DNA of 29,183 bases from NCBI GenBank assembly GCA_018813375.1, contig JAHJBU010000048.1, positions 1 through 29,183 of the forward strand, read 5' to 3'. The notes beneath the pieces are model-generated. The model saw only the letters and a program-made list of their open reading frames with translations. It made no database searches and was not told the origin of the DNA. How positions within the stretch are numbered: position 1 is the first letter of the stretch; every line of letters starts with the position of its first letter. The stretch comes from Patescibacteria group bacterium (GTDB lineage Bacteria; Patescibacteriota; Microgenomatia; UBA1400; PJMF01). A program made the translations under genes and the position numbers. Shown piece by piece: positions 7,467-14,790 of this stretch.

Positions 7467-10400
7467 TTACCCCAACTCCCCCACTTTATCCCGCAACACT
7501 GCTGCGAGTTCAAAGTCCATTTGATCTGCTGCCAGTCTCATTCTAGTTCTGAGTTTCTTGACCATCTTGCGCTTATCATCTGGTGTTAAGTTATCTGCTT
7601 TGACTGCCACTAAGTCTACTTGCTCTTTTTCCAAATCAACCAAGAACATCTCCTCACCCTTCGTCCGCTCCGCCTCCACTTCCTTCTCAATCATCCGGTC
7701 TCGGATTGGTTTAATAATCGTCTTTGGGTCAATGTTATGTTTACGGTTGTACTCCAGCTGGTATTCCCGCCTGCGCTGCGTTTCCTCAATTGCTAGCTTC
7801 ATTGATTTAGTCAGATTATCCGCATATAAAATTGCCCTGCCCTCTATATGTCGCGCCGCCCTACCCATGGTTTGAATCATCGAAATCCTGGAGCGTAAAA
7901 ACCCTTCCTTATCCGCATCCAAAATCGCCACCAACGTCACCTCTGGCAAATCCAACCCTTCTCTTAGTAAATTAATTCCCACCACCACGTCATATTCACC
8001 CTTGCGCAGATCCTCCAGAATATCCGACCGCTCCAGCGTCTCCACCCCAGAATGCAAGTAAGCCACTTTGGGATAAAGAATCTTTTTTCTTAAATCAATT
8101 TCTAAAGGTAACTCCGCCTGCGTCTGGTACTGCTGAGGGATCTGCCCGATTTCCATTTCATCAATTGGTAAAAAGCCATTGGCTAAAATAATTTTTTCCC
8201 CGATTTCTTCGGGGCAGGCAGGATTAATTTGTTCTTGTTGCTCATCCCGCTTGGTAATAAAACTTTCCACTAGCTGCTTAATTTTATCCTGGTCATTGAG
8301 GTACTCCGTCAATGCCTCTGCCATTTTTTTAGTCAATGTCGTCACCAATGTGCGCTGCCCCAGTTGCTTGCGTTTAATAATCTCGATAATTAAATCCTCA
8401 ATCTGTCCTTTAGTTTTCCGTAGCTCAATCTCTGGGTCCAGTAAACCCGTCGGCCGGACCAGCTGCTCAATCACTTCACCACTCTTTTCTATTTCCCACT
8501 CTCTGGGCGTAGCTGAGACATAAACTGCCTGCGGGACCCGCTCCTCAAACTCAGTGAAATTAAGTGGCCGATTATCCAAAGCACTAGGTAATCTAAAACC
8601 ATAATTAACTAAAGTATTTTTGCGAGATTGATCACCCGCATGCATGCCGCCAATTTGGGGGATGCTCATGTGACTTTCATCCATCACCGTTAAAAAGTTA
8701 CCAGCACCAAATTCCTCCGCATTATATTTAAAGTAATCCAATAAAGTGTAGGGTGGCTGGCCCACGCTGCGGCCATCAAAGTAGCGCGAGTAGTTTTCGA
8801 TCCCATTGGTAAAGCCAAACTCTTTAATCATCTGCAGGTCATACTTGACCTTTTGTTCTAAACGATGCGCCTCAAAAACTTTGTCCTGATCTTTAAACTC
8901 TTTTAGTCTGCGCTTTAGATCTTCAAAGATAGCCTCAAACTGCTCGGTCTGAGTTTTGGGGTCAATCACATAATGCTTGGCTGGGTAGATGATAAACTCT
9001 TTTTGCTTTCTCTCGTAAAGGGTGAGTTTATTTGGGTTCATCTTGGTCCCAGTGATGGGATCAATCCAGTCAATTTTAGTAATTTTATTTTCTAAAGTAT
9101 CAATCCGTAGGGCTTTGTCTTCATAAGCTGGCCAGAGTTGAATCGTATCTCCACGCAGGCGATATGTTCCGCGTCGTAACTCTGTGGAGCTAGCTTCGTA
9201 TTGGAGCTGAGAAAGTCTTAGAAGCAGATCCCGCCGCTGCACTAACTGCCCTTCGATAATTTCTAAAATATACCGCCCATATTCTACTGGTGAACCGAGG
9301 TTATAAATACATGACACCGAAGCCACCACAATGACGTCGTTTCTGGTTAGTAAGTTAGTGGTGGTAGATAGCCGGAGTTTATCAATCTCATCATTAATCT
9401 GGGCTTCTTTTTCAATGTAAGTATCAGTGCTAGGGATGTAAGCTTCAGGCTGATAGTAGTCGTAGTAACTCACAAAATAACTGACCGCATTGTCAGGGAA
9501 AAAATCCCGGAATTCCTGGTAGAGTTGCGCAGCTAAGGTTTTGTTGTGGGCAATCACCAGCGTGGGTTTTTGAGTTTGCTCAATCACATTGGCTATGGCG
9601 AAGGTATTATGAACAAAGAGTCCGCCATGTCCGGCTAGAAAGGTTTCATTATCTTCTACTGCTATATCATAAACATATTTACTCGGAGGATTTATTTTCG
9701 TAATAGATCTAACTCTTGTCCAAAAAATATTTTTTAAAAGCACAAGCTCATGATATTCACTAGAAAGCTTAATTTCTGGTAAGGAGGTTAGTTTGTTTAT
9801 TAAATTTCTAGAAGGAGATCTAAGATTATTTTCAATTAAAGAAATATGGCTTCGAGTTACACTCAGTTTTTTGGCAAGACTTTTTTGGGTAAGATTTATG
9901 TCTTTTCTAATTGTTAGTATTATTTCTCCAGAAAGTGGAATGATATCAACGTTAGTGTTTGGTTTTTTCAAAATAATTTTTTCCAATAGATCTTGTTTTC
10001 TTTTTAGGGTGAAACCAATTTGTTTGGTAAAAGTTCTTAAGTCTTTTTGTCCAGAGATCACTAGCTCATGATAAAGTTTTTTAGGAGAGTTTGTGTTTGT
10101 AGCTCTTTTATATTTTTTTCTAATTCGGGCATGGATGCCAAAAGTTAGTAAGGCATATGAAAGGTCAGAAATTAGTTGTCTACTAGCAGATATAGTCGTG
10201 ACTTCATTTAGAGATACACTTCCGTCACCAGAAAAATAGGCTGATAGTAGTATAGATAGTTGTGTTTTGGACAGTGATAGGAACCAAGGAGGGAGTCTCT
10301 TCTCTTGAGATAACCTCCCACACCATTTACTAAATATTTCTGCCAGAGCAGAGTGGCTAATCTGAAAATCTCCAGGGTTAAATTTTCTTTCTTTATATTT

Positions 10401-11342
10401 GATTTTAAGTTTAGTTAATATTTTGGTAAGAATTTTTTTAAATTCTAGCTCATGAGCGCTAATTAGTAGGTATCTACTTGTTGAATGTCCCTCTGCAATA
10501 TAAATTCCTATTAGTTGTAGATATTCATCAGAAATATTTTGATATAGAGTCAGTTTTTTTGCTCTTGGCCGATAAATTTTCAGCTCTTTTAGCCTCTTAT
10601 CTGGTTTAGTTATTTGGTGAAGATAAGATAAGTTTATTCCCTCATTTAATTTAGTAGCATGGTACCACTTGGAGTAGCCAAGTATCTTTTTTAACTTTTC
10701 ACTATCAACTTTGATCAATTTAACTAATTGTTGATACTTAAAGTAATAGAGTGATTTCTTTATCCATGGTGTTAGCCAGATTCCCACCATTTCCTCGTTG
10801 TTTTGGTTATGAATCAATTCTTGCGGTATCGGAAGGTAGTCTGTTATTTTAATTTCATGAGTTTTAATTAAAATTAGTTTGCCTTTTCTTAAAACCCAGA
10901 AGTTGTGATCTCCTGTGGTTTTGATTTCTTTACCACAGGATGTGGTGAGGTGAAATATTTTTTTGGGTGTTTTATGACGAATAAATTGTGTAATTTTTTT
11001 AAGTTCAGTTACTCCTGTTTGGGGATTAAAGCTAAATGTTTCAAATGTTTTTTTTATAGTTGTTGAAGACAATATTTCTGTCTCATTTATTTTTTTAATT
11101 TTTTCTTCTTGGAATAATTTATCAACGAGTTTTCCTATCGGAATTAATTGTGGTTCTGAATAGCCATTTTGATATTTATTGGTAATAAATATTCTTTCAT
11201 CGTAAGAAATGCTTTTTCCACTGCCCGTCACACCCAGGAGCGTTTGGTGTTTTTTATTACTATTGATACCACTTACTAATTTTTCTATGGTCTGGGGTTG
11301 GTCACCGGTGGGCTGGTAGCTGGAAACGAGTTTAAATTTCAT
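7467..11342 (-). CDS. uvrB: Excinuclease ABC subunit B (UvrB), intein-containing precursor
   Basis: UvrB is the damage-verifying helicase-like subunit of nucleotide excision repair; it is loaded by UvrA and recruits UvrC. The 1291-residue precursor has residues 1-43 as N-extein (ending GVTGSGK), an intein at 44-579 and the C-extein from Thr580. Splicing restores GVTGSGKTFAIANV, the ATP-binding loop. The rest is typical: the beta-hairpin region (SYYDYYQPEAYIP), DESH near residue 887, YVSATP, LLREGLDLPE, QTMGRAARH and a C-terminal UVR motif (MDFELAAVLRDKV). The mature protein would be about 755 residues, longer than the usual 660-700, because of a roughly 70-residue insertion in the second helicase domain near residues 1010-1085. 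The ATG start matches the family. No LexA-like operator is visible upstream. Confidence 0.97.
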   Translation of the reverse strand: MKFKLVSSYQPTGDQPQTIEKLVSGINSNKKHQTLLGVTGSGKSISYDERIFITNKYQNGYSEPQLIPIGKLVDKLFQEEKIKKINETEILSSTTIKKTFETFSFNPQTGVTELKKITQFIRHKTPKKIFHLTTSCGKEIKTTGDHNFWVLRKGKLILIKTHEIKITDYLPIPQELIHNQNNEEMVGIWLTPWIKKSLYYFKYQQLVKLIKVDSEKLKKILGYSKWYHATKLNEGINLSYLHQITKPDKRLKELKIYRPRAKKLTLYQNISDEYLQLIGIYIAEGHSTSRYLLISAHELEFKKILTKILTKLKIKYKERKFNPGDFQISHSALAEIFSKWCGRLSQEKRLPPWFLSLSKTQLSILLSAYFSGDGSVSLNEVTTISASRQLISDLSYALLTFGIHARIRKKYKRATNTNSPKKLYHELVISGQKDLRTFTKQIGFTLKRKQDLLEKIILKKPNTNVDIIPLSGEIILTIRKDINLTQKSLAKKLSVTRSHISLIENNLRSPSRNLINKLTSLPEIKLSSEYHELVLLKNIFWTRVRSITKINPPSKYVYDIAVEDNETFLAGHGGLFVHNTFAIANVIEQTQKPTLVIAHNKTLAAQLYQEFRDFFPDNAVSYFVSYYDYYQPEAYIPSTDTYIEKEAQINDEIDKLRLSTTTNLLTRNDVIVVASVSCIYNLGSPVEYGRYILEIIEGQLVQRRDLLLRLSQLQYEASSTELRRGTYRLRGDTIQLWPAYEDKALRIDTLENKITKIDWIDPITGTKMNPNKLTLYERKQKEFIIYPAKHYVIDPKTQTEQFEAIFEDLKRRLKEFKDQDKVFEAHRLEQKVKYDLQMIKEFGFTNGIENYSRYFDGRSVGQPPYTLLDYFKYNAEEFGAGNFLTVMDESHMSIPQIGGMHAGDQSRKNTLVNYGFRLPSALDNRPLNFTEFEERVPQAVYVSATPREWEIEKSGEVIEQLVRPTGLLDPEIELRKTKGQIEDLIIEIIKRKQLGQRTLVTTLTKKMAEALTEYLNDQDKIKQLVESFITKRDEQQEQINPACPEEIGEKIILANGFLPIDEMEIGQIPQQYQTQAELPLEIDLRKKILYPKVAYLHSGVETLERSDILEDLRKGEYDVVVGINLLREGLDLPEVTLVAILDADKEGFLRSRISMIQTMGRAARHIEGRAILYADNLTKSMKLAIEETQRRREYQLEYNRKHNIDPKTIIKPIRDRMIEKEVEAERTKGEEMFLVDLEKEQVDLVAVKADNLTPDDKRKMVKKLRTRMRLAADQMDFELAAVLRDKVGELG
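8198..8214. repeat. Small palindrome inside the UvrB insertion
   Basis: CCCCGA (8198-8203) and TCGGGG (8209-8214) form a 6-bp stem with a 5-nt loop inside coding sequence, read in frame as part of PACPEEIGEK. It lies in the extra UvrB segment and recalls in-frame palindromic elements known from other bacteria. Confidence 0.4.
9606..11213 (-). mobile_element. UvrB intein with LAGLIDADG endonuclease and helix-turn-helix
   Basis: The intein covers precursor residues 44-579 (536 residues). It starts with Ser44 (SISYDERIF, block A), has block B with TGDH at 143-146, LAGLIDADG motifs LIGIYIAEG (277-285, acidic Glu284) and LLSAYFSGDG (365-374, Asp373), and ends with block F YDIAVEDNETFLAG and block G FVHN. 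The first residue Ser, the penultimate His, the terminal Asn579 and the +1 Thr580 are all the residues expected for standard splicing. Residues about 471-520 form a Cro/C1-type helix-turn-helix (LTQKSLAKKLSVTRSHISLI), placed between the endonuclease and the last splicing blocks. Both endonuclease acids are present, so homing may still be active. The intein is visibly more AT-rich than the flanking uvrB sequence, consistent with recent transfer. Confidence 0.95.
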
Positions 11343-11380
11343 CTGGTTTTCTGTAATGTCTTAAGAATTTTTTTACCTTA

Positions 11381-11409
11381 ATCATAGTTAGATATATTTT
11401 TATCTTAAA
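11381..11409 (-). promoter_or_regulatory. Possible uvrB promoter
   Basis: TATGAT (11381-11386) with TTTAAG (11404-11409) at a 17-nt spacer, giving a leader of about 33 nt. The -35 overlaps the end of the upstream gene. Weak, no ribosome site seen before the uvrB ATG. Confidence 0.3.
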
Positions 11410-11723
11410 TTTTGGGTTGTAGCCCGTAGTTTCGTTACCAGCGCCTCAAGTAAGCCACCAATTATGTAAAGAATAGCAATATTTAAAATTGTGTTAATAA
11501 CAGCAGCAATTATTTCCATATATACTGATGATCCTGTCAAGTTGTTTAAAAAGTGGAAAACCGGATCCTGTATCCAAGGCATCCAAAGCAAAAGCGAAAA
11601 GAAACAGCCCATTTCCTCACAAGTGAAAAAACTATAAGTAAGCAGAACAACAAATATCAGATACGCGACTACAAAAAAAGTCCCAGTTTTAGTGTAAAGC
11701 TTAGATGGTATTATTTTTTTCAT
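11400..11723 (-). CDS. Small membrane protein, function unknown
   Basis: I do not recognise this 107-residue protein. It has two clear hydrophobic stretches: residues about 14-34 (TFFVVAYLIFVVLLTYSFFT) and about 70-94 (IIAAVINTILNIAILYIIGG), with a third, weaker one around 38-50. The two Cys residues in TCEEMGC sit just after the first helix and could be outside the membrane. The Lys/Arg-rich N-terminus and C-terminus suggest both ends are in the cytoplasm. The ATG is clear, but no ribosome site stands out. It ends 57 nt before uvrB on the same strand; a shared transcript is possible but nothing links the functions. Confidence 0.6.
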   Translation of the reverse strand: MKKIIPSKLYTKTGTFFVVAYLIFVVLLTYSFFTCEEMGCFFSLLLWMPWIQDPVFHFLNNLTGSSVYMEIIAAVINTILNIAILYIIGGLLEALVTKLRATTQNLR

Positions 11724-11760
11724 AAATTTAAAACATTTAAATTTAAAGTTAAAAGCGGGA

Positions 11761-12270
11761 TTACTTTTGTAGCAACGATGATTTTAGTGGATATTCTATA
11801 TAAAAAAGATTTTTGTTGATTGATTTGATTAGATCAATAATTGATTTAAATTCATTCCCCCCAAAAGATCTGAATGGAATCAATATTCCATTTGAATTGT
11901 TTTTTGTAACGACATAACATTTTGTAAAAGAAAAATCATCGTCATGTAAGGCTCTTATAAATCTGTTTTTAATATGCATTGGTGCGTACTCGGGAAATTT
12001 AATGTCAACAATCTCACTTATTTTTATTACGTAGGTGTGTAACAAAGATCTGACGATTAAAGTGTTATTTTTGGTATTTAATGTCAAATTATTTCTTATC
12101 GCGATTATTGGAATAATAAAAGCGGGGATAATAATCAACACAATATAAATTGCAACTGAGAAAATGTTGATCTCTGCGCTAATCAAAAAAAATTTGCTTG
12201 AACCAAGTATTAACCAAACCGCTCCAAATACATAATTAAGTAGTCTATTTTTTTGACGATAGGTTTTCAT
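11761..12270 (-). CDS. Membrane protein with PH-like cytosolic domain, function unknown
   Basis: The 169-residue protein begins at the ATG at 12268-12270 (MKTYRQKNRLLN). The open frame extends 22 codons further to 12336, but that extension is only the other-frame reading of a gene remnant, and a TATACT box sits 11 nt before the ATG. Two hydrophobic segments follow (about VFGAVWLILGSSKFFLI and FSVAIYIVLIIIPAFIIPII), then a beta-rich domain (NNTLIVRSLL, YVIKISEIVDIKF, CYVVTKNNSNGILIPF) and a final helix, a layout like bacterial PH-domain membrane proteins. That fold call is by pattern only. A role at the cell envelope is all that can be inferred. Confidence 0.6.
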   Translation of the reverse strand: MKTYRQKNRLLNYVFGAVWLILGSSKFFLISAEINIFSVAIYIVLIIIPAFIIPIIAIRNNLTLNTKNNTLIVRSLLHTYVIKISEIVDIKFPEYAPMHIKNRFIRALHDDDFSFTKCYVVTKNNSNGILIPFRSFGGNEFKSIIDLIKSINKNLFYIEYPLKSSLLQK

Positions 12271-12280
12271 GTTACTTATA

Positions 12281-12308
12281 AGTATAACTTTAAATTTATT
12301 TCGTACAA
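12281..12308 (-). promoter_or_regulatory. Promoter of the PH-like membrane protein gene, leaderless type
   Basis: TATACT (12281-12286) with TTGTAC (12303-12308) at a 16-nt spacer. Transcription would begin about 4 nt before the ATG at 12270. It lies inside remnant copy 1. Confidence 0.45.
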
Positions 12309-12323
12309 CGTTCGCGTGTATCT

Positions 12324-12374
12324 GATGTTGCCACAAGTTAGAATGATTTTATCATGAACCCGCGAGCAATATGG
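12324..12374. repeat. 51-bp direct repeat, copy 1
   Basis: This segment is identical at 49 of 51 positions to 13137-13187. It is the core of the duplicated zinc-finger gene tail; weaker similarity continues about 17 bp leftwards. Confidence 0.9.
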
Positions 12375-12517
12375 GCATTCAAGGAGCTCTTTCTTCTTTG
12401 TCAAATTTTGCCTGGTACTCTGTAATTTTTCTATTGATATCTGCAAGCAGGTTTTTTGGTTTAGGCTGTTCGCAATGATGATGCGGAGTTCTTATTTTAG
12501 AAAGTTTTTAGTAGCAA

Positions 12518-13081
12518 TTATTCAACAAATCTTATGTTTTTAACTATCTCATTAAATACGCTTTCGTTTTGAAATTCAGAACTTTCGGCAGTACCTCTTA
12601 AGGTTATTTGAAAAATTCTTCCATTTTCTGAAACAAAAATATGCTTACCAAAGAGTCCGCAGCAACCTCCTTGAGTTAGTATTCCTTCTATGTTTTTATC
12701 ACCAACATTTACCTTTCCAATAAATTTGTATACATCATTATTCTTTGTTCCAGTACTAGAATTTAATTCTGACATATACTGCTCAACTGTTTTTTGGGAT
12801 TTTTGAAATGTAGTTATTACAATTGTTCCGTCGTCTGGATTTGAGTTGGGATCAATTTGAGCATTGGGTTTGACCACTATCCAACCAGGTGTTTCAGAGT
12901 CAATAGACCAATCATTAGGATAGGTAACCTCAAGTCCATATTTTTTACTTGAATAAGTTTTATTTAAATTGTTGACGATCCCGTTTTTAAGAGGATTTGA
13001 TTCATTATTAGGCTTTGGAGATAAACTGCAACCTGATAAAAATAATATTGCTAATAATGAGAGAAAAATGATTTGTTTCAT
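12518..13081 (-). CDS. Lipoprotein with PsbP/Mog1-like domain
   Basis: The 187-residue protein starts with a lipoprotein signal peptide: MKQIIFLSLLAILFLSGCS, with the lipobox LSGC and Cys18 as the lipidation site. A Ser/Asn/Pro-rich linker follows. From residue about 43 the pattern YSSKKYGLEVTYPNDWSID is typical of the PsbP-like/Mog1 fold found in many bacterial lipoproteins, ending in FNEIVKNIRFVE. A CC pair (GGCCG) in the middle is unusual. The protein should be anchored on the outer face of the cytoplasmic membrane; its partner is unknown. The gene lies exactly between the two copies of a duplicated gene tail. No strong ribosome site is visible. Confidence 0.8.
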   Translation of the reverse strand: MKQIIFLSLLAILFLSGCSLSPKPNNESNPLKNGIVNNLNKTYSSKKYGLEVTYPNDWSIDSETPGWIVVKPNAQIDPNSNPDDGTIVITTFQKSQKTVEQYMSELNSSTGTKNNDVYKFIGKVNVGDKNIEGILTQGGCCGLFGKHIFVSENGRIFQITLRGTAESSEFQNESVFNEIVKNIRFVE

Positions 13082-13085
13082 ATTT

Positions 13086-13196
13086 TTAATAAGATGTTTT
13101 AGTAAAAATAATTTCTTCTAACGTTCTAGTATAGTTGATGTTACCACAAGTTAAAATGATTTTATCATGAACCCGCGAGCAATATGGAACGAGGGA
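13086..13196 (-). pseudogene. Remnant of a zinc-finger gene tail, copy 2
   Basis: In the minus frame the sequence reads VPYCSRVHDKIILTCGNI, then NYTRTLEEIIFTKTSY and TAA at 13086-13088. Copy 1 has CPYC where this copy has VPYC. Beyond the 51-bp core, matching residues use different synonymous codons (TAC/TAT, ACG/ACT, CGA/AGA, TTG/TTA), which shows the similarity was kept at protein level before decay. No start or upstream part is present. Confidence 0.5.
13137..13187. repeat. 51-bp direct repeat, copy 2
   Basis: Partner of 12324-12374, two mismatches. It lies between the lipoprotein gene and the divergent glycosyltransferase gene. Confidence 0.9.
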
Positions 13197-13256
13197 GTGC
13201 AACCGACGAGCCAGATATACAAAAAAATAAATTATCTAATTTTATTTTCTTTTTTT

Positions 13257-13265
13257 TGTTAGACT
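13257..13265 (+). promoter_or_regulatory. Extended -10 promoter of the glycosyltransferase gene
   Basis: TGTTAGACT is an extended -10 (TG at 13257-13258, hexamer TAGACT 13260-13265). Transcription would start at about 13272, the GTG itself, so the messenger would have no leader. Confidence 0.5.
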
Positions 13266-13271
13266 ACACCT

Positions 13272-14768
13272 GTGACACTTAACCGTATACAAACATTTTT
13301 TTACAAAAATAAATCTTGGTTGATTTTAGGCGTGATTTTATTGCTGGCGGCTTTTGTCAGGTTCTACCACATCGAAACCAAAATGAGATTTATCTGGGAT
13401 GAAGGTCGAGACATGATGGCCATCAGGAGAATCATTACTGAAAAAGACATTACCCTATTTGGACCTTTTAATGAAATGGGAGAAGGGAAAGATTTTTTTG
13501 GGGTGTTTCATTATTACCTGATGCTGCCTGCCTTATGGCTAGCTGATTACAACCCAGTGGGGCCGGCGATATTTACTGCTTTGTTGGGAGTGACCTCGGT
13601 GTTTTTAGTTTATCAATTAATCTCCATGTGGGATAATCAAAAATTAGCCTTGTGGGTGGCGGCAATTTATGCCCTTTCTCCCCCAGTGGTTGAGTATGTC
13701 ATCTGGCCGTGGAATCCAAACACCATGCCATTTTTTGGCTTGCTGTACTTAATATTTTTACGAAAATGGTTTGAAAAACCTTCAGCGCTGTGGACTGCTT
13801 TAGCTGGTTTTACTTTAGGATTATTATTTCAGTTGCATTATTTTAGTATTGCTCTGGTAGTACCGTGGTTAATGCTGATGTGGGCAAGAAAAAGTTTTTT
13901 TAAGATTGTTTATCCTTTTTTATTTATTTTCACCTTTCTCTTTGCCAACATTAATTTTATTCTTTTTGATCTAACTCATGAATGGTTTTATTTTAAGATT
14001 TTAAAAGATAGTTTTGTGGGCGATTCTTCCCAACAGCTTTTTAATTTTTCATTAACTCACTTTGTGACGACTCCATTTATTTTTACCAACAGTACATTTT
14101 CTAAACTGCTTACTCTGCCAGAAATTACCACTTGGCCGGTAACAGTTTTATTTATTGGTTTGAGTTTTAAGAGAATTAAAGAGTTTTTTGTACAAAATAA
14201 GCTTGATCTAGATATAATGATTATTGGTGGTTGGTTGGGCTTTTTAAGCATTATCAGCTTTTTTCCTAGTTTAGATAATAATTACTATGCCAGTTATCTT
14301 TGGTTTGGATTGTTATATATCTTAATCAGGGGCGCAATTAGAGCTAGTAATCATTGCGGGTACAAACCAATTTTTGTTTTAGCTGGAGTTTTATTTTGCG
14401 CTAGATTGTTTATTTCAATTGATCTTAATCGCTCTCCCACCTGGCAGGAAAATATGCCTTTGGTGCGGCAGCTTGCCGAGGTAGTTGCTAAAGATGCCGC
14501 TTTTGAAACTAAGACCATCAACATTGCTTCACTAGCTGATTCAAATACTAGGGCCACTCGCTACAGATACTTTTTAGATGTAAATGAAATCAAGCCTCTA
14601 AGTGTAGATGATTATTCACAAACAGAAATTTTATACATCATCTCCCCTCATGACGTAGCCACTAGTCGAGAGAATCCAGCTTGGGAAATTTCCACTTTTG
14701 TTGATCAGCAGTGGCAGCTACTAGATAGAATTGAAGAGCTACGAGTGTTTAAAGTAGTCAAGAAGTAG
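13272..14768 (+). CDS. Membrane glycosyltransferase, ArnT/PMT (GT39/GT83)-like
   Basis: The 498-residue protein has the build of polyprenyl-phosphate-sugar-dependent glycosyltransferases: an N-terminal helix (WLILGVILLLAAFVRFYHI), then a first extracytoplasmic loop with the acidic pair in FIWDEGRDMM, which matches the catalytic Asp-Glu of the family, and about ten further membrane segments up to residue about 370, followed by a soluble C-terminal domain of about 120 residues. Such enzymes move a sugar from a lipid carrier to protein or envelope glycan on the outer face of the membrane. The only start that keeps the first helix is GTG at 13272, which fits the leaderless promoter just upstream. 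The acceptor cannot be told from sequence. It opens a plus-strand run of three genes. Confidence 0.82.
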   Translation: MTLNRIQTFFYKNKSWLILGVILLLAAFVRFYHIETKMRFIWDEGRDMMAIRRIITEKDITLFGPFNEMGEGKDFFGVFHYYLMLPALWLADYNPVGPAIFTALLGVTSVFLVYQLISMWDNQKLALWVAAIYALSPPVVEYVIWPWNPNTMPFFGLLYLIFLRKWFEKPSALWTALAGFTLGLLFQLHYFSIALVVPWLMLMWARKSFFKIVYPFLFIFTFLFANINFILFDLTHEWFYFKILKDSFVGDSSQQLFNFSLTHFVTTPFIFTNSTFSKLLTLPEITTWPVTVLFIGLSFKRIKEFFVQNKLDLDIMIIGGWLGFLSIISFFPSLDNNYYASYLWFGLLYILIRGAIRASNHCGYKPIFVLAGVLFCARLFISIDLNRSPTWQENMPLVRQLAEVVAKDAAFETKTINIASLADSNTRATRYRYFLDVNEIKPLSVDDYSQTEILYIISPHDVATSRENPAWEISTFVDQQWQLLDRIEELRVFKVVKK

Positions 14769-14783
14769 TTTCTCACTTACAAT
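14755..14783 (+). promoter_or_regulatory. Promoter of the F420-ligase-like gene, leaderless type
   Basis: TAGTCA (14755-14760) and TACAAT (14778-14783) with a 17-nt spacer. The expected start of transcription coincides with the ATG at 14791. The -35 lies in the last codons of the glycosyltransferase. Confidence 0.5.
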
Positions 14784-14790
14784 AGCGCCA

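Larger units (their letters stand above)
12276..12507 (-). pseudogene. Remnant of a zinc-finger gene tail, copy 1
   Basis: Two frames join into one protein tail. From 12507 the sequence reads KLSKIRTPHHHCEQPKPK and on through NLLADINRKITEYQAKFDK to TGA at 12379-12381. The next frame picks up within the A/G-rich stretch near 12390-12400 as KKELLECPYCSRVHDK, IILTCGNIRYTRTL, ending at TAA 12276-12278. The pair CPYC and later Cys suggest a small zinc site. No start codon exists upstream. The same tail occurs again at 13086-13196, with mostly synonymous differences beyond the 51-bp near-identical core, so this was real coding DNA. Confidence 0.5.

Noticed and set aside
12271..12336. N-terminal extension of the PH-like membrane protein (MWQHQIHANVV...)
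   Set aside because: It is the out-of-frame reading of remnant copy 1 and lies upstream of a good -10 box; the ATG at 12270 fits better.
12324..13187. 51-bp repeat read as a shared promoter or regulatory RNA, since both copies lie 54-56 nt before a minus-strand start codon
   Set aside because: Similarity continues outside the core with synonymous codon changes in one frame (NIxYTRTLxEI), which fits a duplicated coding tail better than a regulatory element.
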